Source of the DNA: Acipenser ruthenus
Lineage: Eukaryota > Chordata > Actinopteri > Acipenseriformes > Acipenseridae
NCBI RefSeq assembly: GCF_902713425.1
Contig: NC_081198.1
Coordinates: 21,931,188-21,995,187 of the forward strand
Reading direction: 5' to 3'
DNA length: 64,000 nt
Shown here in pieces: positions 28,355-37,322 of this stretch. Made by a program: the position numbers and the translations under genes. The stretch's first letter is position 1. Each line of letters starts with the position of its first letter. The notes beneath the pieces are model-generated. The model was not told the origin of the DNA. It saw nothing but the letters and a program-made list of their open reading frames with translations, and searched no databases.

Positions 28355-29091
28355 CCTTCAGCTGGCTCCTCCGATTGGGGTGGGAGAAGCCTCTGGACGT
28401 CCGGGTTGTCTCTCTCTACGGAAAAGAGACAACGTAAGCAGCAAATCTGGGCAGTTGAAGGAACTATTACTTTAGTCCCTGAGGAGATGGTCGCCTCGCA
28501 AGAGGGACCCCCTCCCCAGGTGAACGGTGTCCTTCCCTGGCGGAGTAGGGGGCGCTGCTTGGCACCGAGACCACGTAGGAAGAATCGTGGCTGTGACGCC
28601 TCCTCGGGGTCCGGGGCCGCCCTCTGCTCCTCCCAGATGGCGCCCTCTGCTGGGCGCCTGCTGCTCTCTCGGTCTGGATCTCGATTACAATCAAGGGCTG
28701 GGGATGAGGTCGTCTAGGTCATCAAAGGGTCCTCAAAGGTTGTCTGGATGGTAGGTCCTCCTTCTCTCTAACTCCAGGAACGTCTGGAAAAGCCGGAACC
28801 GCCTGAAAAAGAAAAAAACGGGAACCGCCTGAAAAAGAAAAAACTGCTCTCAACAGTCAACAAAATCTTGAAAGACCCTCGGCCTGGATTGGGCAAGCCA
28901 AAACCAGACTGAGCATTAGTCTTCCAAAAAGTTGCCGAGCTGAAGAAAGCCAGTCAAAAATAAAAAAAATTCTGTTCCTCCTCACCCGAACAAACCTCTC
29001 ACAGACCCTCGGAGGGAGCGGGCAATGCCACTACCCTCTAAGCCTTAGTCTTAGAAAGATTTATTCGAACTGAAGAGAAGCCAGAGTATAT
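28355..29091 (-). promoter_or_regulatory. D1 5' UTR
   Basis: 737 bp, moderately GC-rich near ORF1. No protein is recognised. It differs strongly from the leaders of A, B and C, which are only about 50-70 nt, so D probably carries its own promoter (inference). Confidence 0.6.
28858..29083 (-). repeat. Two diverged tandem monomers in D 5' UTR
   Basis: About 28990-29083 and 28858-28951 align in order through four blocks on the minus strand: GGCTTCTCTTCAGTTCG / GGCTTTCTTCAGCTCGG; AAGACTAAGGCTTAG / AAGACTAATGCTCAG; GGCATTGCCC / GGCTTGCCC; CCGAGGGTCTGTGAGAG / CCGAGGGTCTTTCAAGA. A second short repeat (caggcggttcc preceded by a T-rich run) lies inside of them. Layout recalls monomer promoters of rodent L1. 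Confidence 0.65.
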
Positions 29092-29389
29092 GGCTGGCTA
29101 AGAAGGACCTGGCATAGGGACATGTTCCACCACACTTGTCTGGTTAGCTGCATGCTCCCAGGAAACAAACTGCTGCTGTCTACATCATCACCACATGTGA
29201 ATAAAAGAAAGAAAGACAGCAAGAAAGAAAGAGAGAAAGAAAGAGAAAGAAAGAAAGAGAGAAAGAAAAAAAAAAGAAGTAAAACGGCGGGAAAACTTGC
29301 ATCAACACTGGCACTCTCCCTCCAGCAGGGGTAGACAAAATGCTCACAGGAGAGATCCAGATCTGACTTTGACCAACGTTAGAGAAAGG
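29092..29389 (-). repeat. Partial U2 spacer after D1
   Basis: Same 5' junction and content as 19501-19797. Confidence 0.85.
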
Positions 29390-29576
29390 TGTGCACCGTT
29401 CCCGGAGGTACTGCAATACCGGGCCGATGCGTGGAGTGATCGGAGCAAGCCCCTGTTCCATCTCCCGATTCCAAAAATCAATTTAATATATGGTCCCCTG
29501 ATAGGGGACGTATCAGATATTAAACTGATAAGAACAGATACTACACTTGATCTTAGCCAAAAGGCCAAGAAGCGAT
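29390..29576 (-). ncRNA. RNU2: U2 snRNA gene, copy 10, variant
   Basis: Full-length but with C10 to U in the SL I stem and a two-base change in the 3' half (gtgatcgg for gtggacgg, plus strand). Its promoter also has changes (ccagggccc, cattggtggg). It may be a decaying copy. Confidence 0.9.
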
Positions 29577-30178
29577 GGCGACTTGGCCCTTGCCCAGGGC
29601 CCCCCAGCCCGGACGGCACAGGGGGATTCATTGGTGGGTGCAAAATTCCAAGCACAAGCAGACCCCCAAAAAACGGGCTGCTGCTTCGAGAGGGGAAATG
29701 TGCAATTTAAGCAGGAGGAAACAAAACAAAGCAAAAACACACACATAACACCAAAAACAAAACATAAACTGGCGGAGTGCGTCTTACAAATAGTCATGCC
29801 AAGCTGCTATGCTGTGCAAGGTGCCTTGGGTAACTACAACTGTGCCTCGCTGGCTGGCTGGCTTGCTAAGAAGGTCCTGGCATAGGGACATGTTCCACCA
29901 CACTTGTCTGGTTAGCTGCATGCTCCCAGGAAACAACCTGCTGCTGTCTACATCATCACCACATGTGAATAAAAGAAAGAAAGACAGCAAGAAAGAAAGA
30001 GAGAAAGAAAGAGAGAAAGAGAGAAAGAAAGAGAGAAAGAAAGAAAGAGAGAAAGAAAAAAAAAGAAGTAAAACGGCGGGAAAACTTGCATCAACACTGG
30101 CACTCTCCCTCCAGCAGGGGTAGACAAAATGCTCACAGGAGAGATCCAGATCTGACTTTGACCAACGTTAGAGAAAGG
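29577..30178 (-). repeat. U2 spacer
   Basis: Standard spacer with several substitutions in the promoter half; no gene seen. Confidence 0.85.
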
Positions 30179-30312
30179 TGTGCACCGTTCCCGGAGGTAC
30201 TGCAATACCGGGCCGATGCGTGGAGTGGACGGAGCAAGCCCCTGTTCCATCTCCCGATTCCAAAAATCAATTTAATATATGGTCCCCTGATAGGGGACGT
30301 ATCAGATATTAA
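30179..30312 (-). pseudogene. RNU2: U2 3' fragment (nt 54-187) at D2
   Basis: Ends at nt 54, the same point as at D4 and D5. Confidence 0.95.
30297..30312 (-). repeat. D2 target-site duplication, left copy
   Basis: acgtatcagatattaa (U2 nt 54-69), repeated at 35914-35929. Confidence 0.85.
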
Positions 30313-30962
30313 TACTCTTTTATTGAGATTTTACATTTTTTTACATTTACACCCATTCGTTTTTTCATTCATTTTACATTTCTTTTAAAGATGACATTCA
30401 TGCATACAGACATACATTTTGTTTTAAAAGCATTTAAAACACATTTAAAAACACCAAGACAATTGTGCTTTGTACATGGTTAAAACAGACACAGATTAAA
30501 ATCAACATGAAAAAAACCTGTGCTGTTTTAAAAGTGACTGGAAAAAAAAGAACCATCTATAAAAAACCAGTGCTTGTGAGGGCCGGGGAGTGCTCTCTAA
30601 AAGTTCAAAAGTGAACATAAAACTATATTACTAAAACAGGGACAGGGGAAAAGGGACAGTGTGTGGAACAGTGAGTTAAAATTCTAAAATTTTAAAACAC
30701 TTAAAATGTAACTTTTAATAGTTTACATTAAAAATCTTAAAGATACATAAAACAAAACAAAACAAAATCAAATAAAACATTCAACGTAAATCAAATAAAA
30801 GTCCATAAAACTGAAACAAAAAGACTACATAAAACCAGGGCACCGTTCAAAAACGGTCATGCCAGCTAAAAAGGGCGGAATGCTGGCATGACAAAATAAA
30901 TAAAAGGCTTAGCGGTGCCCCGTAGTCCCGCTCCTAGGAGCTAGCGGTTCCAGTTTTTTCCT
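30313..30962 (-). other. D2 3' UTR
   Basis: As D1, with small indels; the stem-loop block is at 30838-30920 with both stems kept. Confidence 0.75.
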
Positions 30963-33900
30963 TTATTCCATCTTCACGTCCTGAAGTCCGGCGATCCTCC
31001 ACTCCGCGCAGGCCTTGTCCTTCCCGAGGGTCCGGATGTCCAGAATTACAAAGTCCTTGATAAGAGTTTGTGCCCTTCTGGTCGTGGTGATAGTGTCTAG
31101 CTCCTGCTTGTGATAGACACAGACGTTACGGCCTTCCCACAGGATCTGCTTGACAACATTGATGACACGCCAAACGCACTTAGCTGTGCTGGTAGTGATT
31201 CCTCCCGCAGGCCCATAGAGCACAGTCTCAGCGGTCATCTTGGCCGTGTCAGCAAACCTGTTTAGGAAGACAGAGACAGAGAGCCAGACACTGCCAGCCA
31301 CATCACACTCCCAGAAGATATGGGCTGGTGTTTCTCTCTTGCGGCACTTTGCATAGGGGCATGTTTCTACTTGGGCTAGTCCCCTCCTGAACATGAACGC
31401 TCGAGTGGGGAGTGCACTGTGGACGGTGTTCCATGCTATATCCTTCTGGACATTACTGAGGCAGCTGTGAGACACATTCTCCCAGATTTTTTGGCTTTGG
31501 GTGAGGGAGAAAGTAGCTACTTTTTCAATTTCCTGGGAACCGGCAAGATATTTGGTTACAGCCTTGTATTCCCAGGAGGCCAATTTTGCTTTATCTAAGC
31601 CCAATTTATATATAGTGTCCCTTAAGGTTCTATAATACAATGGGGGGTCCCAGGAGTACGGCACGGTGTTATCAATAGTGCAGAGGCCCAAGGCCCTGAG
31701 ACAGGTGGCAAAATAGAAACGATTCATGTAACATACCTTCCTGTCCAGGGCCTGGATGTTCTTGATAGTTTGCGTGAGCCCCTGCACTCGGGTGAGCTGC
31801 ACCACGTCCGGGACCCCCTTACCTCCCTTCTTGTCGGCTTTACTCAGGGTGGCTCGCTTTACCCTCTCCATCTTGCTGCCCCAGATAAAGCGGTGGATAA
31901 TGCGGTCCACCACTTTTTTGGTGGTCCTGTCTGGGGGAAAGATTTTTCCTACATAAGAGAGGATGGGGAACAGTATAGACTTGGTTATTAATACTCTACC
32001 CGTCATTGTTAAGGATCTTGTGCTCCATCCGCCAATCTTTTTACGGACCTGGTTAATGGCCGCCGTCCAGCTCTGGGCCCCCGAGCTATTGTTCTCGAAA
32101 ATGAGGCCCAGAATCTTGATTTTGTCCTTTTTGACAGGGTACATGTCCGACAGTTCCCTATCTACCTGCCAATTTTTAGACACGTAGACTTCGCTCTTGG
32201 ACTTATTAATCACTGCCCCAGTCGCCGTGCAGTACTTCTCAAGGATATTACTAATCCGAGGTACCGACGATGTGTTGGTGCAAATGAGTGACACATCGTC
32301 CATATATGCTGTTGTTTTGACCTGGACCCCGTTGGATCCAGGCAGCTGGAAACCAGTTATATTGGTATCCCTACGAATTGCCTGCAGGAGGGGTTCAATG
32401 CACACGACATATAGCAGTGGGGATAGTGGGCAACCCTGTCTGACCCCTGACTGGATAGATATTTTACCAGTCAGGTGCCTGTTCACCAAGACTCGGGTAC
32501 TAATGTTTGTATATATGGTTTTAACCCACTCCCTAAGTCCAGGAGCGAATTTCATCTGGTCCATCACTTTGTACATATATTCATGGCTTACCCTATCGAA
32601 CGCCTTCTCCTGGTCAAGGTTGAACAGGCAGAGGGGATGGTTCCGTTCTCTAGAATAAGCCAGAATGTCCCTTGTTAACATTAAAATATCCGTGATGGAC
32701 CTCCCTGGGACGCCACAAGCCTGGTCAGGGCCAATGACCAAAGGGAGGTGTACTTGTAGCCGGAGCATCAGAGCTTTGGCTAGTATCTTGTAATCCACGC
32801 AAAGGAGGCTGATTGGGCGCCAATTCCGTAGATCTTTAACTTCCCCTTTCTTATGAAGGAGAGTAATTACACTCTCCCGCATAGAAGGGCCCAACCGCTT
32901 CTCCCTGTAGACCGCTCTGTAGACCTCCGCTAAATGGACTTTTAGCGTGTCCCAAAAAAGATGGTAATACTCACCCGGGATGCCATCTGGACCTGGCGTC
33001 TTACCGGTGTTCATGGTCTTAACCGCCTGGGTGAGCTCCTCCAGCGTGAGTTCTGGGTCCTTCTCCTCCTCCTCCTCGTCCCGCACTGAGTCAGGCTCCA
33101 ACTGGCTCAGGAACCACTCTATCAGGGTGTCATCTGTAGCTTTGATGTTATACAGGTCCCTATAGAAGTTCTCTACCACTTTTTTCACTCCCTCACTATC
33201 CTCTACTATCCTCCCCCTGCTGTCGAGCATGGAGGACATCAAGTGCCGCTTCTCCCTCGTTTTCTGGAAGAAGAAGCGAGTACACTTTTCGTCTTCCTCC
33301 ATTTTTTGCACTTTTGCATTGTGCATGACCTTTCGTTGTTCCTCCCTACAAAGCACTGAAAGATCTAGCTTGGTCTGGGCTATCTCGTCACTTACAGGGA
33401 ACCCCCGAAGCTGAAGCAGGCTCAGACGCTGGAGGGCAGCATTCAGGTATTTATATTTGGCTCTCCTTTCTTTTGCTTTCCTCTTGCCTGCTGCTATGAA
33501 ATAACCCTTAGTTCTCATTTTGACCATCTCCCACCACTCTATAGGGGAGTTGAATAGGTCACGCAAAGTGGTCCACTCAACAAGCCTGCTCTTATAGGCT
33601 GCAGCTATGGAGGGGTCATCGAGTAAGGAGGTGTTTAATTTCCAGACCCCTGACCCCATCTGGGAGGTCTGAGGGACCTGCAATGTTACCTGCAGGAGCC
33701 TATGGTCGGAGAAGAAGACGGCCTGGGTGTCTACTGCCGTCTTCGTAAGGGAGCTGGTATGCAGGACGAGATCTATACGGGAGAAGGAGGTCCCAGATGA
33801 GCTCACCCAGGTAAAGGGAGGCACCAGGTCCTTACCTGCATCACACAGGGAGAAATCAAATATTACGGAGGACAAAACTCTACTAGAGCGGTCGTTGCGT

Positions 33901-34406
33901 GGCCTGCTCCGGTCTACGTCCCTCAGAGCACAATTGAAGTCACCTGACACGATGACGGGTACGTTCCCCAGCAGGAGTGTACGCAGCTGTGGAAAAAATT
34001 GAACTCTTTCGTTTTGGTTAGTGGGTGCGTAGACATTGACCAGTCTGAGGGGAGTGTTGTTGTATGTCACATCCACGCTCAGAATTCTACCAGGTTCTAC
34101 CTCCCTGCTGCTGCGGGAGGTAATAAATGGGTTTTTAAACAGGATACCTACTCCGTCGGCTCTGGCTATGTTGGAGCCCGACCAGAAGGAGTCCCCCAGG
34201 GTCCAACTCTCCTTCAGGTCCCTATAATCAGGGCTCGACGAAATACCACACTCCTGCAGAAAGATGAGATCTGCTTTCAAGTTAGCTAGATAGTTTAGTA
34301 CATCAAATCTTTTTTGTGTCTCCCTGATGCTCCTGACATTAACAGACACACATATCAGGGCCATCAGGGTAGCTAACAAGAAAAGGAGTCGCTGCGTCCA
34401 CCCCAT
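30963..34406 (-). CDS. D2 ORF2: APE endonuclease-reverse transcriptase
   Basis: 1147 residues, open throughout, with all catalytic motifs as in D1 (Asn23, Glu52, GDFNC, Asp212, SDH, YMDD at 701-704) and the C-terminal CX4CX7HX4C. Together with a continuous ORF1 this suggests the source element of the D2/D4/D5 subgroup was competent. The 5' UTR is missing here, so this copy probably has no promoter of its own, though the U2 promoter lies upstream in the right orientation. Confidence 0.93.
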   Translation of the reverse strand: MGWTQRLLFLLATLMALICVSVNVRSIRETQKRFDVLNYLANLKADLIFLQECGISSSPDYRDLKESWTLGDSFWSGSNIARADGVGILFKNPFITSRSSREVEPGRILSVDVTYNNTPLRLVNVYAPTNQNERVQFFPQLRTLLLGNVPVIVSGDFNCALRDVDRSRPRNDRSSRVLSSVIFDFSLCDAGKDLVPPFTWVSSSGTSFSRIDLVLHTSSLTKTAVDTQAVFFSDHRLLQVTLQVPQTSQMGSGVWKLNTSLLDDPSIAAAYKSRLVEWTTLRDLFNSPIEWWEMVKMRTKGYFIAAGKRKAKERRAKYKYLNAALQRLSLLQLRGFPVSDEIAQTKLDLSVLCREEQRKVMHNAKVQKMEEDEKCTRFFFQKTREKRHLMSSMLDSRGRIVEDSEGVKKVVENFYRDLYNIKATDDTLIEWFLSQLEPDSVRDEEEEEKDPELTLEELTQAVKTMNTGKTPGPDGIPGEYYHLFWDTLKVHLAEVYRAVYREKRLGPSMRESVITLLHKKGEVKDLRNWRPISLLCVDYKILAKALMLRLQVHLPLVIGPDQACGVPGRSITDILMLTRDILAYSRERNHPLCLFNLDQEKAFDRVSHEYMYKVMDQMKFAPGLREWVKTIYTNISTRVLVNRHLTGKISIQSGVRQGCPLSPLLYVVCIEPLLQAIRRDTNITGFQLPGSNGVQVKTTAYMDDVSLICTNTSSVPRISNILEKYCTATGAVINKSKSEVYVSKNWQVDRELSDMYPVKKDKIKILGLIFENNSSGAQSWTAAINQVRKKIGGWSTRSLTMTGRVLITKSILFPILSYVGKIFPPDRTTKKVVDRIIHRFIWGSKMERVKRATLSKADKKGGKGVPDVVQLTRVQGLTQTIKNIQALDRKVCYMNRFYFATCLRALGLCTIDNTVPYSWDPPLYYRTLRDTIYKLGLDKAKLASWEYKAVTKYLAGSQEIEKVATFSLTQSQKIWENVSHSCLSNVQKDIAWNTVHSALPTRAFMFRRGLAQVETCPYAKCRKRETPAHIFWECDVAGSVWLSVSVFLNRFADTAKMTAETVLYGPAGGITTSTAKCVWRVINVVKQILWEGRNVCVYHKQELDTITTTRRAQTLIKDFVILDIRTLGKDKACAEWRIAGLQDVKME

Positions 34407-34411
34407 AGCGA

Positions 34412-35915
34412 CTATGATTGGGAGGTCGGGACACTCTTCCTACTCTTAGCTCTACGCTTGCTTCGAGGGGGCTTGGGCTTATTTGCAACTCCCATCACCC
34501 CTGAGAAGGTACTCACTGCTGCCTCGTCCAAGAAGGCACCGTCTTTATATGCACAGTACGTGGAGTTGTTGGGGCTATTCAACTCCCCACAAGGTAAGTC
34601 TGGTGGAACTTGCTCAGGGCCCCTCGGAACGTGTGGGTCAGCTTTGTCCTGGGGGGGGGTTATGACAGACAGCATTCTTTGGCTGTTACCGTCTGTTGAA
34701 TTGGAGCTGTTAGCAGACTTCTGGCTTACCGCGTCCAGGGGTATTCCCATGTCCTCCAGTGCTGTATCTAGGAGGACCTCTAGGGGGCCCCTGGTTTTGC
34801 CCATACAAGGGAGGGGGTCAAGGATGCTTTGAAGGGAGGCCCTTCGCTTGAAGAGGGTCATTGCTACCGAGGTACTGCTGGTCAGGGAAGGTGTTGACCC
34901 CGACCTCTCCCTCGGTGCATTAGTGAACACCTCTTCTGCGAGGTGTGCTAGGGTATGTGCCAACAACTGGGAAGGCTGGCTGGGGATGCCCTGGCTGGCT
35001 GCTACCTGCCCACTAGGCGGCAGTGTAGCCGTCCCACTCGCCTCCGTCTCTGCCTGCGAGGGCAAGACTGGGGACTTTGTGTGGACATTAGCTGGTTTTG
35101 GATCTATGGGGGCCACCTGCAACTTGCTGTCTTTGATCCTGATCTTCTTTCTTTTCCCCCCCTCGTCTCTACCCTTTCTTTTCCCCACCCTCTGCTGGTT
35201 CTTCACTCCCTTCCCCTCCTTCTCACTCTCACTTTCACTGTCGCTTTCGCTTTCCTCCCCCACGGACTCAATCCTTATGGCGTCATAACGAGAGCCGAGG
35301 GGGAGTGCTGGCGCTGAGAGGGCCCTACTCAGGTGGGGGGCGCTGCTGGGTCCGGGCTCCCTCCCTGCCTCGTGTTCTGCATCAGAGGAGCTACTGGAGG
35401 AGCTAGTGGAGTGGCTGTTGTACTCTCTCTCTGGGCTGGGGGAAGGGGTCCTCGTAAAACGGGACATGTCTCGGGGGCGGGGGGGTGAGGGGGGTGCTGG
35501 TGATGATGGTGGTGCTGGAGTCTGGGTCTTGGATACTGTTGGTGGTGATGTGGACTGATCTTTGTTACTTGCTCCCTCTTCCTGCTCAGGCCTAGGCTTG
35601 TTCATGTTTGCCTTGCTGGCTCTGGCCATGTTGGCATAGGAAGAGGGGCAGTCCTTAAACAGGTGCCCCTTCTTTCCACACAAATTGCACTGCCTCTCTT
35701 CTCTGCAGTGGCTGGTCTCGTGGGGGGCGCCGCAGTTCCTGCACTTGACTACAGTACACGCGGCCGCCAGGTGTCCTAATTCCCCACATTTCCTGCAGAG
35801 TTTTGGCATCCCATTATAGAATACCAGCCCTCTGTTGGGCCCTAACACTATGGAGTTTGGAATGTGGCGGACGCCTCCAATGCCCGATGGATCAACATTA
35901 AGGCGTACCAGCCAC
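34412..35915 (-). CDS. D2 ORF1, 5'-truncated but in one frame
   Basis: 500 codons from W149 of the full protein to the stop; the first 148 residues are lost by truncation. It contains all three knuckles, the Pro/Ser-rich linker and the basic C terminus in one frame, showing that the intact D ORF1 is about 648 residues. The frame happens to stay open upstream through U2 and its promoter, which is a chance fusion. Confidence 0.85.
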
Positions 35916-35982
35916 GTATCAGATATTAAACTGATAAGAACAGATACTACACTTGATCTTAGCCAAAAGGCCGAGAAGCGAT
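35914..35982 (-). pseudogene. RNU2: U2 5' fragment (nt 1-69) at D2
   Basis: Unmutated U2 nt 1-69 (normal U16, A23), including the duplicated nt 54-69. Contrast with the variant leaders at A, B and C. Confidence 0.93.
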
Positions 35983-36447
35983 GGCGACTTGGCCCTTGCC
36001 CGGGGCCCCCCAGCCCGGACGGCACAGGGGGATTCAAAGGTGGGTGCAAAATTCCAAGCACAAGCAGACCCCCAAAAAACGGGCTGCTGCTTCCAGAGGG
36101 GAAATGTGCAATTTAAGCAGGAGGAAGCAAAACAAAGCAAAAACACACACATAACACCAAAAACAAAACATAAACTGGCGGAGTGCGTCTTACAAATAGT
36201 CATGCCAAGCTGCTATGCTGTGCAAGGTGCCTTGGGTAACTACAACTGTGCCTCGCTGGCTGGCTGGCTTGCTAAGAAGGTCCTGGCATAGGGACATGTT
36301 CCACCACACTTGTCTGGTTAGCTGCATGCTCCCAGGAAACAAACTGCTGCTGTCTACATCATCACCACATGTGAATAAAAGAAAGAAAGACAGCAAGAAA
36401 GAAAGAGAGAAAGAAAGAGAGAAAGAGAGAAAGAAAGAGAGAAAGAG
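35983..36447 (-). repeat. U2 spacer, cut in the microsatellite by D3
   Basis: Promoter half is normal and the GAAA tract starts near 36378; it ends abruptly where D3 begins. Confidence 0.85.
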
Positions 36448-37322
36448 ATTTTACATTTTTTACATTTACACCCATTCGTTTTTTTCATTCATTTTACATT
36501 TCTTTTAAAGATGACATTCATGCATACAGACATACATTTTGTTTTAAAAGCATTTAAAATACATTTAAAAACACCAAGACAATTGTGCTTTGTACATGGT
36601 TAAAACAGACACAGATTAAAATCAACATGAAAAAAACCTGTGCTGCTTTAAAAGTGACTGGAAAAAAAGAACCATCTATAAAAAACCAGTGTTTGTGAGG
36701 GCCGGGGAGTGCTCTCTAAAAAAGTTCAAAAGTGAACATAAAACTAGATCTAAAACAGGGACAGGGGAAAAGGGACAGTGTATAGAACAGTGAGTTAAAA
36801 TTCTAAAATTTTAAAACACTTAAAATGTAACTTTTAATAGTTTACATTAAAAATCTTAAAGATACATAAAACAAAACAAAACAAAATCAAATAAAACATT
36901 CAACGTAAATCTAATAAAAGTCAATAAAACTGAAACAAAAAGACTACATAAAACCAGGGCACCGTTGAAAAAACGGTCATGCCAGCTAAAAAGGGCGGAA
37001 TGCTGGCATGACAAAATAAATAAAAGGCTTAGCGGTGCCCCGTAGTCCAGCTCCTAGGAGCTAGCGGTTCCAGTTTTTTCCTTTATTCCATCTTCACGTC
37101 CTGAAGTCCGGCGATCCTCCACTCCGCGCAGGCCTTGTCCTTCCCGAGGGTCCGGATGTCCAGAATTACAAAGTCCTTGATAAGAGTTTGTGCCCTTCTG
37201 GTCGTGGTGATAGTGTCTAGCTCCTGCTTGTGATAGACACAGACGTTACGGCCTTCCCACAGGATCTGCTTGACAACATTGATGACACGCCAAACGCACT
37301 TAGCTGTGCTGGTATCGATTCC
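36448..37322 (-). other. D3 3' UTR and untranslated ORF2 tail
   Basis: Stem-loop block at 36957-37040. Sequence up to about 37322 corresponds to the last 80 codons of ORF2, cut off by a premature stop. Confidence 0.75.

Larger units (their letters stand above)
22308..29091 (-). mobile_element. Element D1: full-length D-family LINE (6.8 kb)
   Basis: The most complete D copy: 737-bp 5' UTR, split ORF1, intact ORF2, and a 652-bp 3' UTR ending CAATAAAAGAGTA without a poly(A) tail. The 3' end joins U2 nt 15; the 5' end joins spacer at 29092, so U2 nt 1-14 and the promoter half of the spacer are absent. Tx1-branch LINE by endonuclease and RT motifs, distinct from A in sequence and target. Confidence 0.92.
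30313..35915 (-). mobile_element. Element D2: 5'-truncated D-family LINE in U2
   Basis: 5.6 kb with 3' UTR, intact ORF2 and most of ORF1. Flanked by a 14-16-bp duplication of U2 nt 54-69, a clean target-primed insertion with 5' truncation. Belongs to the D2/D4/D5 subgroup (KYKYLNAALQRL, FWDTLK). Confidence 0.93.

Noticed and set aside
34412-36061. Open frames that run from element ORF1 or ORF2 back through U2 and its promoter (also 3701-5374, 47932-48897, 54218-56878)
   Set aside because: The extra N-terminal part lies upstream of the U2 start site or comes from random joining at truncation points; it is the same U2-sense reading frame in unrelated contexts.
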